From contig NC_057767.1 in assembly GCF_010389155.1 (NCBI RefSeq), positions 6,431,765 to 6,495,764 of the forward strand: a stretch of 64,000 nucleotides of DNA. Reading direction: 5' to 3'. Of the stretch, positions 1-11,700 are shown in pieces. Every line of letters starts with the position of its first letter. The stretch's first letter is position 1. The DNA is from Erigeron canadensis. Lineage: Eukaryota; Streptophyta; Magnoliopsida; Asterales; Asteraceae. The notes under the pieces were generated by a model. The model was given only the letters and a program-made list of their open reading frames with translations. It was not told the origin of the DNA and did no database searches. The translations under genes and the position numbers were made by a program.

Positions 1-319
1 TATATTAGCAGGCAACTACAAAGAGCTACTAACCATGCCAATGATGACATGTGAATAGGTTGATATTGTTGATTAACTCATTACATGTTGATTAAAGTTT
101 CAAAAACTACAAAACAGTATTTCTGGTTTATGTAAACCCAGCCTGACCCGTTTCAACTCATCTAAACAAAGAAATGTTTTGACCTACTATCCAATCTACT
201 CTACCCCATTAGTTGTTGGCTTTTTGCCACCTCCCATTTAGAATGTATAACCATTTGGTACAAGGAGGTCAATAAGTATCTTTTTGTTTTTGAAGAAAAT
301 AAGCCGAGTTCAACCATAC
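1..319 (-). other. Intron of the CDK-like kinase gene
   Basis: The donor GT is at 319-318 after a GAG codon, and no further exon is readable to the left edge. AT-rich, no repeat recognised. Confidence 0.7.
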
Positions 320-2963
320 CTCACTAGCAAGTGCAGAAGTTGCAGTACCACGTGCATCTGGTTCAATTGCAAGGAGGGTATCCAAAAGAGCTAAAGCAGA
401 AGCAGGCATGTATTGTTGGAATGTTTCAGTGATACGACGCTCATAAGGATGCTGAGGCCTAAAACTTGTTGCATGAGGCAGCTTTGATCTACTCCAGTAT
501 TCCTCTGATGGTGAACCACAAAGCTTGAAGATCTTATGTATTTGCTCAACCTAAGAGATGATTTGAACCTATATATTAGAAGCTAATGAAACAGGGGGCA
601 ATATTGATGCGCAAGAAATGTTAGTTCTAGAATATAATTTGAAGTGCATACGAAAACACAGAGGTTCAAATCTATGAGAAAAAGGCCACAACAAGAAGCC
701 AAGATGGCTAGTAAAAGATTTGAGAAGATTTGAAAACTAACAAGGGTTGGAAAGGTCCAGTAGTATCTGGGTAGCGCAACTACCAAGGGTTGCGGGTACA
801 AATCCAATGAGGACAAAAGCGTATTCAAGATTTTTTATACGCGTGAGTTTTATCTGCTAAAAATAATGAAGTTCATCAACTCGTGGTTTCCTGCCATTAC
901 TGTTACTTTAAGAACTCAAAAAGTTGTGTCATACTTTAAGCAAGATGTTTCAATCAGTGCAGATACACCATATGATATAAATAAGAGAAACTCTTAGCAT
1001 ACCTCAGTTCTTCCTGGCATGATAGGCCTTCCCACAAAAAGTTCTGCAAGGATGCAGCCTATGCTCCACATATCAATGGCAACACCATATGATGTTGAAC
1101 CAAATAAAAGTTCAGGAGCCCTATACCATAGAGTTACAACACGACTTGTTAATGGTTCTTTTTGGCCAGGCTCAAATCGTGCAGCCAGACCAAAATCTCC
1201 AATCTTGAGAATTCCATCGTTTTCAACTAGAATATTTGACCCCTTAAGGTCTCGATGTAGAACACCACGAGCATGACAATGCTCCATTCCACGAAGAAGT
1301 TGTTGCATATAACACTTGATCTACAAGAATATTCCCCAACAAAATGCAAAATGCAAACATTAAAGGGACATCAGCCAGGATCCTAACTCCAAATTATAGA
1401 TTATATTTTAAACATGATTCAGCCTATTCCCTAAAAAAGATGTGGGTTCGGGTTATGCTTTAATTCTTGCTGGCTGATTTAAAAACTGAGTCAAAAAGGA
1501 TATGGGCCAAATGGATTGAATAGGTCAAACAAGTTACCTCGAATGTAATTTAATGTTTACAAATTACAACCCAATTATGACATCTAAAATGTACTGACAG
1601 TATATGGATTCGGTAAACTTCTTTTTCAAAAATGAACAGAAAGTATCAGGGCTCAACCTGAAATGGCCATGCCCATTTTGAATTGTATCATAAAATACTC
1701 TTTTGACCATTTACTCAACCCACTGGAACAACTTATTTGGACACCTATAATAAGAGCCAAAAATAGTTTTTATCTCAAAAATGAAGAAAATAAAGAAAAA
1801 GAGACCTGTGGCAGTGTAAATTTCTTGACTTTTTGAGTATGTAAAAGCCCAGCAAGATCATGCTCCATATAATCAAATACAAGATATAAGGTGCCTGAAA
1901 ACTTTGAAGTAACCAAAGCCTGAAGCTTCATACAATTTGGGTGGTCTAGCCTACGCAATATACAAATCTCCCTAGCCATGAAACGGACGCTTTCAGGGTC
2001 CATATTTGTGAACCGCACCTTCTTTATGGCAACAATTCTGTCATTTTGTAGATCACGGGCTTTGTAAACACTACTATATGTGCCTTGGCCAATCTGCAAT
2101 ATGAATATATCATATAAACTACACCTCGTCACTCTTTTTATTCTTCAAATGTCCCAAAATGTGTATTCCAAGGGGTGACTTAATGTCCCTTTTGCAAGTG
2201 ATTATGTGACATTATAAATAATGAATAGTAATAATCAGGAAATAAGAGATAGTGTTATATACACTTCCGTGGTTTGGACTTGCACGTAAAATTAAAAATC
2301 TGACTATTTAAATAACGTCTTTGGAAATCAAATGAGAAATGCCTTGCGAAATGGGAGTAAGCGTCCCTTAAAAAAAAATAAAATAAGAGTAAGATAACTT
2401 TATTTTCCTCGTTTGTTGCAGATGATATGAAACTGATTATTCACAAGTAGAACATATTTTTCCGAACACTAAAACCTGATCATTGTAGCTTGGTGATCAA
2501 ATCTGACCCCTAAACAGTAAAATGTACGTGTTTCATATCAAAGTAACTGGATATCGATGATGTTCATATGAACAACACAAAACCAAAACTAGGTACTAAC
2601 CTTGTTTAGCATCTCATAAGAGTCTGCACTGCGTGGAACCCATCCTTGTATGGCCTCCGAAGCAACTGAGGTTAGCCATGATGGCCAACCGGCTGCTTTT
2701 TGTGCAGCTTGAGTCCCACCTACTATGCTTTTAATCTTTTGCATCCTTTTTGAACCAAGAACCCGTTCAGATAACGATAATCTATGGCTATCTTTTTGCT
2801 TTTCACCGTTTTTCGTTAACTTATTTACAGAACCATCATTGTTACCTTTTTGTGAAACACCCTCTTTATTTACCGGATCAGCCACTTGTATTCCAACAAA
2901 CTTACTCTCATCTTCTTCTTTCTCATTATTTCCACAAGTTAATCTTGAGCAGATCCCACCCAT
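320..2963 (-). CDS. CDK-like Ser/Thr protein kinase, N-terminal part (3' end outside window)
   Basis: Four coding exons on the minus strand: 2963-2601, 2093-1806, 1320-1003 and 550-320. All have GT-AG junctions in phase 0 and encode 400 residues; the rest of the gene lies left of the window. The start MGGICS fits an N-myristoylation site with a nearby palmitoylatable Cys5, suggesting membrane attachment. After a basic ~120-residue leader comes the kinase domain: Gly-rich loop GQGTYSSV (123-130), ATP-binding Lys145 in AIKK, HRDLKGSN (Asp241 catalytic), DFGLAARF (Asp259), and APE preceded by TLWYR. The cyclin-contact-like helix reads ESVRFMAREI, as I recall for the plant CDKC-related group that includes Arabidopsis IBS1, rather than PSTAIRE. 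The family usually has a long C-terminal tail, which would be outside this window. Substrate and cyclin partner are unknown. Family call firm; orthology to IBS1 tentative. Confidence 0.9.
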
Positions 2964-4962
2964 TTTGAAAAAAAGATAATAAGGGTTTATCTCAAATAAA
3001 TCGATATTCAATTGTTCAAAACCTCTAGCCGCTCAACTTGATAAATCTTTGAGCCTCATTAGTCGTTCGAGTGTGCCTTGATCAAAAATAATCGTTTATT
3101 GTAGCTTTTTCCGGGGAATGCAAAATGCTAGAGATTAATCAAGCATTTGACTTCCCCAAAACCTACAATTCCAAATCTTTTGACCCGAACAAAAATGGGA
3201 AAAAATTTATTATAAATATGTTCCAATACAAAGATTTTGATGATTTGACCAAAAATGTAAATCTCTTAATACAATAATCAACAGCATACCATTTTTGAAA
3301 TATATAGTTTTCAAATCAGTGCAACCAAGAATTAAACAAAATATCGATAAGAAAAACCCAAAAATCAATGCAACAAAAAGGTTATCGATAATCAGAACAC
3401 AAGACCAGAAATCATGCATCAAAATATCAAAATATTAAATAAATTAAATTCCACACAAATTTAAAATCAAATAAATTTGTATGAAAATAATTTATATATG
3501 AAATTTGATGCAAAGATTTCTGGTTGTTTCTGTAAGGTAACCAAGAATATGACGATGATGATTTGGTTCCAAATGATTTTGTTACACAACTGATTTTTAT
3601 AACTAATTTGATGAAAAATGCCAAATATGGAAAGATTAGAAACATTAATATAAATAGATACGTATGGACTATAGTATATTGATTCATTATGTATGAAATT
3701 ATCTATGATATGGGGGAAAAAATGATTATTAGCATATAAAGTTGATTATAAATCTTATTAAAATAGTGTAATTAATTATATGAAGTATGGAAATTTAGTC
3801 TTTAAAATATATATGGGGATTTAGATGAATAATTCAAAGGAAGCCCTATAAACACGTTCAACCAAATATTTTCTGTTTGCATATATCTGATTTTATACTA
3901 TCAATGGCGGGAAGTGTATAGTTGCTTCAAATAGCTGTTAGTTTTATAGATTTAGTCCTCTAAATCTAGATGTTTGTTTTTCTCAGTCCTTGTAATAATA
4001 AATTGTGCATTTGGTTATTTTCTATTATCGTATCATTTATTTATCTAACCTTTATATCAAGGTAAATGTTGTTGGTATTATTGATCATATATATTTATAT
4101 GGTTTTGTTAAACGAAGCCCTAAAAGCTTTTGTTAAAGTGCATTAATTAGTTATACACGTACTATAAAATCAAGGAGGTGAGTTTTTAATATGAAAATGT
4201 ACAAGCCCTAAGAGCTTTGTATAACATTTTCCATATTTATAATTATTGGTTTATAGAATGTGTTTGATATAAATACAACCATAAAGATGAAAATGAGTGA
4301 AGATATTATTTATAGTCACATTAGTATTTTTTTTTTTATAACATATTTAAGAAAAAAAAAGAATGGGTGGAATTTTGGTTTTAACTTATTACTTTTGATA
4401 TTCATAATGCATATTGTATAAAACTCGTGTTTGATAAATCATTATTTTCATACATGGATTAAAAGTATAGTTTACCTACTTTGCAGCTTATAGTTCGTCA
4501 CACATTACTGCATATATACTTTAGAGTATTTGTTTAAATGATATGTTTTGAGCATATCTCATTTTATATTTTGGATTGTGTTTGGATTGATTATCCACAT
4601 CTTTATATGTGTTATATTACTCTCGGTTATATTGAATGTGACTTCTATACTTACTTTAATAAGTAATAACCACAAACTAAACAACATACGGGTTATCTTT
4701 TTAGTTTTTCTTAGTGGCGCAATATAATGCAACATCCGTCAAAACACTAAATCCATAAGCTAACACGTGTACCCTCTTCACATGCAAACTACAAATTCGC
4801 CAAGTACCACCAGCAGCCCATAACAACAGAGCAGCTCATTTTCTGTCTTCTGATCGAATTTGTCATCACTCACACCGCCAACACACTCATCATTATCCAC
4901 CCATCATTCAAAGCCCACACACACACGCTTATTCATCTCTCTATCTTTTTAATTAGTAAAAT
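2964..4962. other. Divergent intergenic region between kinase and HSD genes
   Basis: About 2 kb separates the two start codons, so the genes are transcribed away from each other. The stretch is AT-rich without convincing ORFs; short open frames around 3.2-3.7 kb look random. The right-hand 250 bases form the HSD promoter and leader, with a CA/CT-rich stretch just before its ATG. No transposon ends were recognised. Confidence 0.6.
4763..4786 (+). promoter_or_regulatory. ABRE-like G-box and RY-core motif upstream of HSD gene
   Basis: The palindrome ACACGTGT lies at 4763-4770 and CATGCA at 4781-4786, about 180-200 bases before the HSD start. In seed-storage and oil-body genes, ABRE (ACGTG) plus RY (CATGCA) motifs mediate ABA and B3-factor control. 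Here this is only motif presence; function is inferred. Confidence 0.4.
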
Positions 4963-7900
4963 ATGGTGATGATGGATAGTATTAATTCTGTTCTAAACTG
5001 GGTAGTACCACCTGCAAGTTTGGTGATGCTAGCTTTCTCATGGCCAGCCCTTACTTTGATCAAAGGGTGTGAATGGCTTTATTACTCCTTCGTTAATGAA
5101 GATATGTTTAACAAAGTTGTTGTTGTCACTGGTGCTTCCTCTGGAATTGGTGAGGTATGTATGTTACTTAGCTAATTCACTTGAATAGCATTAGAGCAAT
5201 TAATAAGGCCTAGCTAGATCAACGGGTAACTGCTTGGAGACGGACTAGTGTGAATTTCTAACCTGGAGCGGAGGCAACTTCTAGGACAGTGTAGGGCTGT
5301 AGGCAACTTCTAAGACATAATTATTTAATAAAGTGTTAGTAAAATAGAATTTTATTAAAAATTTTTACTTTAATGGGTACAATGTAAATGTTTTACTGGC
5401 TAAAGTTTATACATTTATAGATTGGGGATGGCTCGGTTCGGAAAAAACCTTTGTACTATAGCTACCTTGCAATGAAAAGCATGGACTTAGTACCCGCCAG
5501 TCTCCCTACTGACTCCGCCCCTGGCTACCCACGAAGTTTTGGATTTTTAATGTATTTTGTTAGTAATAGTAACATAAAATTGAAATTTTTGCCTCCATAT
5601 AACAACCATGGTTAAGTTGACATATTAAACACCAATGGGTTTGTTCCCCTTTCAAGTTCTTCTAGCTCTGCCCATGTTTCTAACACATATTTTCACTATA
5701 TGCGTTTTCAGTTGTTACAACAGAATCAGGAATTAAATTAACTTGTTACAATTTCAAATGTGTTATGGCTATCTGTAAATATAACTTGTTTTTGTCAGCA
5801 AATTGCATACGAATATGCGAAGAAAAGAGCAAATCTTGTATTAGTTGCACGAAGAGATAACCGACTACATGGGATTAGTGAGAACGCTAGACGCCTGGGT
5901 GCACCAAATGTGTTGATAATGGCTGCAGATGTTGTCAAGGAGGAGGATTGCAGGAGATTTGTTAATGAGACCATCGGTTATTATGGGCAAAGTAATTGAA
6001 TCCTCACATTATTCTTATGCTATGAATGAAAATGTATTATTTGAAGTGGCATAATATCCTTGTGAATTTTGTTATTATTTTAAATGTTCTTATTTTGCAG
6101 TCGATCATCTAGTAAACACAGCAAGCTTAGGGCACACCTTCTATTTCGATGAAGCAAATGATGCGTCGGTGTTCCCTATTTTGATGGTATAATTCAATTC
6201 TCAATGGGCTTCAAAAGAAATTTCAATGACTATCATAGACTTTAATATATGAAATTTGCTCACCATTAATTGCTTTTAAATCTCAGGATATTAATTTCTG
6301 GGGAAATGTGTATCCTACTTATGTGGCTCTTCCTTACCTAAGGCAGACTCATGGGCGGATTGTAGTTAATGCCGCAGTAGAGAACTGGTTACCTCTCCCT
6401 AGAATGAGCATATATTCGGTGAGTACATTTTGATCGATGACTCCATATACAGCTACTTCTCATATTAATTAGATATGGTAGTTTAGACTTTAGACCCATT
6501 TATTCAGATGATTTAACTGTAACAGTCACAACTTGGTAAATAAAGATATAGTACCAAAGGAAGCAGATCAAAAGGTCTCAAGTATATATGTTTGACGCAT
6601 ATTACCTTGAAGTCCATATGATTCAAATAAGTGTTATTAGTAACATGTTAATAACACTTACCAGTCCATACGCCCCTCCCTATGCACAGTACGTGGAAGT
6701 CAGACCAATTCAACGGAAGCTAAGAAGAGTGTCCATCGAAAGTGGAAATATGTACAAAGTTATGAAAATGACATTATTTTGTTATCATACTTTTTTCAAT
6801 GTAAAATATATTTCTCAACACAGAACGTTGAGACCGAACCATACAGAATATAACGGATTTAGAGCCAAATCTATAACCCAATCCACCCTCTCCCATTTTT
6901 CCATCTCTTTGAAGGACGGAAGCAAAAGGGTGTATACAAAAATTGCTAAATGTTTTGCGAGCACATTAACTTCTACGAGACGTTGAGGTTAGAACTAAAC
7001 AAAAATTGATCTATTGTCCTAATGTCTTCTTGACCAGGCTGCAAAAGCTGCTCTAGTTAACTTCTACGAGACGTTGAGGTTAGAACTAAACGGTGATGTA
7101 GGAATCACGATTGCTACACATGGCTGGATTGGTGCTGAGATGACCCGAGGGAAATTTATGCTAGAAGAAGGCGCCGAGATGCAGTGGAAGGAAGAAAGAG
7201 AGGTAAGCTTGTGCCCATCCATTTTTTATATCTATCTATGGTGGGAGCAGCTTGTTATATGTTAGCGACTCCTTTCCAGACGTGCGTTGCGTTTTACTTA
7301 AAATGTGGGCAGAATAAACAAAAATGGCCTGATTTGTCTTTTTATTGATTGCAAGGGTTCGTTTGGGAGTAAAAGTCAAAGTAAATAAGCAGTGGTGTCA
7401 AAAGATGACATAAGTTGGTGGACTCATGGACACTTTTGTGTTCTTGTCTTTGAACTTTATTATTACAGTACCAGATAGTTAAAACAGTTTTTTGGAATAG
7501 AATAGTTAGAGGCGGTAAGCATTTGATACTTTGACCGTTTGACCCATTACTTCATCGCTGTAATTAGTACGATATGTATTCTAGAATTTGTTATTTTAAT
7601 AATATATAAATCTTTACAATCCACTTATTTTGCCACCTATGGGAGATACTTACTTTCTATTTGTTCCTCGTGATATGAAGCTACAAGCATCAGGTAGCCC
7701 AGTGGAAGAGTTTGCACGGTTGATTGTATCTGCAGCTGTTCGGGGCACTGAAAACGTGAAATTCCCAAGCTGGTATGATGTGTTCCTGTTGTACAGGGTA
7801 TTTGCACCAGACATATTGACGTGGACATTCCGCTTGCTTTTGTCACGCCAAGGTATGAGGACAACTTCTTTTATTGGCACAGGAGCGCCTCTTTTAGAAT

Positions 7901-8013
7901 CTCCGGCCCCTCCCAAACAATCTGCGATCGGAAGCCCTCAGCGATTCCCACGTAGCCCTCCTCAATTCCCACGCAGTCCTCCTCGAGTCCAGCTAAAGCT
8001 AATTCACGAATAG
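4963..8013 (+). CDS. 11-beta-hydroxysteroid dehydrogenase-like (steroleosin) protein
   Basis: Six exons: 4963-5154, 5799-5991, 6101-6186, 6287-6418, 7038-7202, 7681-8013, giving 366 residues. This is a short-chain dehydrogenase/reductase of the oil-body steroleosin family, expected to sit on lipid droplets or ER and to oxidise or reduce sterols with NADP(H). An N-terminal hydrophobic stretch (about 8-45) holds a PP pair and a further Pro, like the steroleosin proline knob. The cofactor loop TGASSGIGE is at 56-64, Arg82-Arg83 after the second strand favour NADP, NTAS (134-137) replaces the usual NNAG, and the catalytic pair is Tyr200/Lys204 (YSAAK). The residue 13 before the Tyr, normally the catalytic Ser, is Ala187 within VNAAVENW. 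The C-terminus carries Pro/Arg-rich short repeats (FPRSPP twice). The final exon acceptor (gaag before CTA) was chosen because it restores the family reading. Confidence 0.92.
6966..7091 (+). repeat. 35-bp exon-5 segment duplicated in HSD intron 4
   Basis: The 35 bases at 6966-7000 in intron 4 are identical to 7057-7091 inside exon 5. The intervening 56 bases are not duplicated, so this is not a simple tandem repeat. The upstream copy has no working acceptor directly before it. Confidence 0.9.
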
Positions 8014-8791
8014 GGAAGTGGGAGGTTTGTATTTTACTCCTACAATTTCAATTTGTGTATGTTAATGACGATTTTAATGTGGTTTGTTTACTATCGAACA
8101 GTTTGAATAACCCATGCCCATGGCGAGTTGTGTATATTGGATTGGGAATAGTGTTCTTAAACAATGTTTTACCATGTTACAACCTGGAAATGTAAAAATG
8201 TGAACATAAGGACCCTTTAATGCATCATGATGTTTCAACATTTGATGGCTAGTTTTTCGTTATGATGGGTATTGGTTTGATAAGATGGACTCAAAATCGT
8301 GAACTTGCCACTTTCCAGCCAAATGGGTTGCTAAATAATCTCTCCTTGACTATCAACAAGGATGTGTCTTACCATGCTCGAGTAACCCAATATGGTCTCA
8401 AAGTGTACCATTTAGTCTAATTTACCAAATGTTGGTTTATCCATTCAGGGTGTATACATGTATCAACAAATGTTTGTACTTCCTTATGTACAGGTTCCTC
8501 TAACACAGTCTCCAAAAGATTAATATTAACCGTTGTCTGCTTCAGGTTAATCCTTGTTTAGGTGATTGAGCATTCAAAACGGTACGAGGTTGGGTAACTT
8601 TTTCATAATATAAACAAATTTATAGCATATACATTCATCAGTTTTTATTTGATTTCTGAAACTGACATAACTCAACCAGAAATATCTTGTAAAACTGTCA
8701 GTAAGGAAAAGAGATGACAACGTAGATACAACTTTAGGTAAAGAATGTATATATTACCAATGAACTGTCAGGGCGTTTCCAATAACGACGC
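8014..8791. other. Convergent intergenic region, HSD 3' end to PSB33-like 3' end
   Basis: About 780 bases between the two stop codons, probably both 3' UTRs. No ORF, repeat or RNA gene recognised. Confidence 0.5.
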
Positions 8792-11700
8792 TTAGTTAAA
8801 CGTGTTAGTAGCGGCATAGAGAAAATCCAAGAAGCCCGTGCCCTTTAGGATCCCCTTACCGGTCAATAGTTCAAAATCTAGCACCAAGAGGAACCCGATA
8901 ATAGCTGCCTTTCCATTTATCAACTCATTTTTTCTATTGAAACCAAATCCTGTCGACCCCTCATCAACCACCATTCTAACCTGAAAAATATAACAGATAT
9001 AGTGGATAAATAACAGGGATACAGTACGAACTTTGTATCCTGCATTTGGTGTTGTGGTGTTCATTTCAAAGGGTTAAACGCATAACTAGGAACATATTTA
9101 GGTCGATTTCCTTTATAGGAAACCCAGAGTTGCAAATTGCTCAAATTTTAAAATATGTTGCTATTTGCATTAAATAACTGCGCTGCCTGAAATAGGAATC
9201 GACCTAGAGCAATGTTTCTTATCGTTGTTATTGATCTAAAAGCAAAAGAAAAAAATTCGGTAGTTTGTGACATACTATTGGTAAACTAATCAATATGGGT
9301 TTATACTTAGCAACACATGGCCACAATATGGGCCATATGTTTAAAATTTTAAAACTAGCTAGAAAACTGAATCGGGTCGACTTTTCAAACATTAATATGT
9401 ATGAAGTTCAACACATGGGATCACTGCGACTTGAAGCCTCAATGGTCAGTTCCGTCTATTTCGTAAAGACTGTCTTTAATTCTTATGTTTTGGAAATACC
9501 GATAATAAGCTGGTGTAAGAAAGCTTATTATTTACATTTTAATATATATTTACCAAACTATCTCTAACTTCAAGAACTACATACCTCATCAACATTGACA
9601 TCAGATGCCGTTATACCAGGTTTAGACATCCCACTAAAGACGATTTCTGCAGATGCATCAGCAGGTGCAGATCCTCCGATGCTTATGCAAATATTTTCAC
9701 CATCAATTTTCACTGGATAAACAAATAAACCCCTCAATGCAGGTGTAAGCACTCTTAAAACAGGATTTTTTGGAAACCATTCTTTAATGGACCCATTTCG
9801 CAAATCGAATGTGCTGTCAGTTGATGGGCACATTATACAGCCATCCTGCACATGGTTCATAAGATAAGTAAAAGTCATTATCATGAAAATCTTCGGGGAA
9901 AAATAAGAATCAACCTGGATACGTTGCTAATCTTAAGACTTATGGAGTACTTTCATTTCTCATACAGTCCATCAGACTGCTTTCTAATATCCAACATGTT
10001 TTCTTTTTCATTACATGTTTAATACTGTACGTTTTATGCATTTGAATATGTAGGGCATTCAACAATCAAAGCCTAGTTTAGACAGATACGAAACAATAGC
10101 AACACACTCGAACTTGAATGGAAAAGGAAACAACAAACAGGATTTTGATACAAAAAGGTTTACAATTACATTAAGGTTGTATATATAGAGTCTAACTACT
10201 TGCTCCCAGAGTAAATTACCCTGATTTGCTTACCAGGGAAGGTGCCAACAGATCAATTTAAAATTCAGGCTTAGAAATTCCATATGGGCCAGGCCCATAT
10301 TTCTAGTTTTTCGTAATTCCCACTGTCAACTCCGCAAGGAGATAGCACCCACTTGACCCCTGGCCGAGGCACTCGGGCTCTCCCAGACTTCTGATTTTTG
10401 GGCAGTGAATGTGTCATTGGACCCCCGAAGATTGGTTTAGGTTTACAAATGTGTTCTGTATTTGAAAGAGTGTCAGAAATGTATTGGTGGGTAGACAGGG
10501 TAATTTTAATGATTTGGGAATCATAATTAGACAACGTCTTTTAAGTTAGGGATAAGGAAGTAACTTAAAATTTATCTTAACAGTCAAATATCTTATTTGT
10601 CTTATTAGTCAAATATCTTATTCCTTGCTCTGCCAAATCTGATTAGTTTACTAAATATATTCAAAAAAAATTGTCATCATCATTCTGGGAAACCCAGAAA
10701 CCATTGTTGCAATCTCTAAGCTGAATATCTGATGTCTCAATAATCAATCTGAATGCACATCTGAACACCTTTTACAACCCGTATAGAGCTAGCAAAATAC
10801 GACATATAACTTTTCGGGGATAGTACAATTGAATGCATAAGTCATGATGTAGATTACAAAGGAAAAGCATTAGATGGTAAACCAGCATTTGGACTTAAAT
10901 CAATTTCAGATTAAACCTACAATAAGTGAAATTTGGGTATTCAGAACCTTTTCATAGAAAAGTATCTTATTATATGGTTTGAAAACGTAAATAACTAGAT
11001 TAAGGCATTTGACAACCATTTCAAAAAGTGATTATCTAAGTTCCCAGATGAACATAAACCGCAATTCCTAAAAAGACAGGTTTAGACAAGTTACATCGGC
11101 TATATGCTTTATGTTTTGCCCCAACATAAGTTATGAACTCCAAAAAATATCGATGTAAGCAAAGTACTTTCATATATTGTTCCAATATAGGCAATGTATA
11201 TATACCGTATTTTCAAATTCTGTTCTAATAATAAGAAATACCTGTGTTTACTACCTGCGTGGACAAATATTATGATACAAGTCTTCATAAAAAAAGTCTT
11301 AATCTGGTAATCAAGTATCGTATGTTTGATATTGGAACAAAATTTGAAAGTATAATATGTTGGATTATATATGATTTGTATTATAAATATAATGAAAATA
11401 TGATAATATTATAAGTATACCTGACGATACAGAGGACCCTGTAAGAGCAAGAATATTTGCCATTTGATTGTTGGGTTTCCAAAACGAGATGATTGTTTGA
11501 TGATGGGATTGAGAATTATGGGAGAGAATTACACACGAAAAGAGGGTGAAGATTAGGGTTGAAATTCTTGTAAATGGCTCTCTATTTATAGAGAGAGCAT
11601 TTACACTTTAGACCCTGGTGTTTGGTATGTGCGTTATAAGTCCCTATAGTTCCAATCATCTAATGGGAAACCCTATACTATGTCTTTAAGAGTAAATACA

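Noticed and set aside
583..828. 81-codon minus-strand frame between kinase exons
   Set aside because: It lies in an intron of the kinase gene, with hydrophobic low-information sequence and no domain.
6588..6986. 132-codon open frame inside HSD intron 4
   Set aside because: It lies between well-supported exons, has no recognisable domain, and its end overlaps the duplicated exon-5 segment; most likely chance.
10271..10534. 87-codon minus-strand frame in PSB33 intron 1
   Set aside because: No domain; GC-richer patch that may be transposon-derived, but no ends were found.
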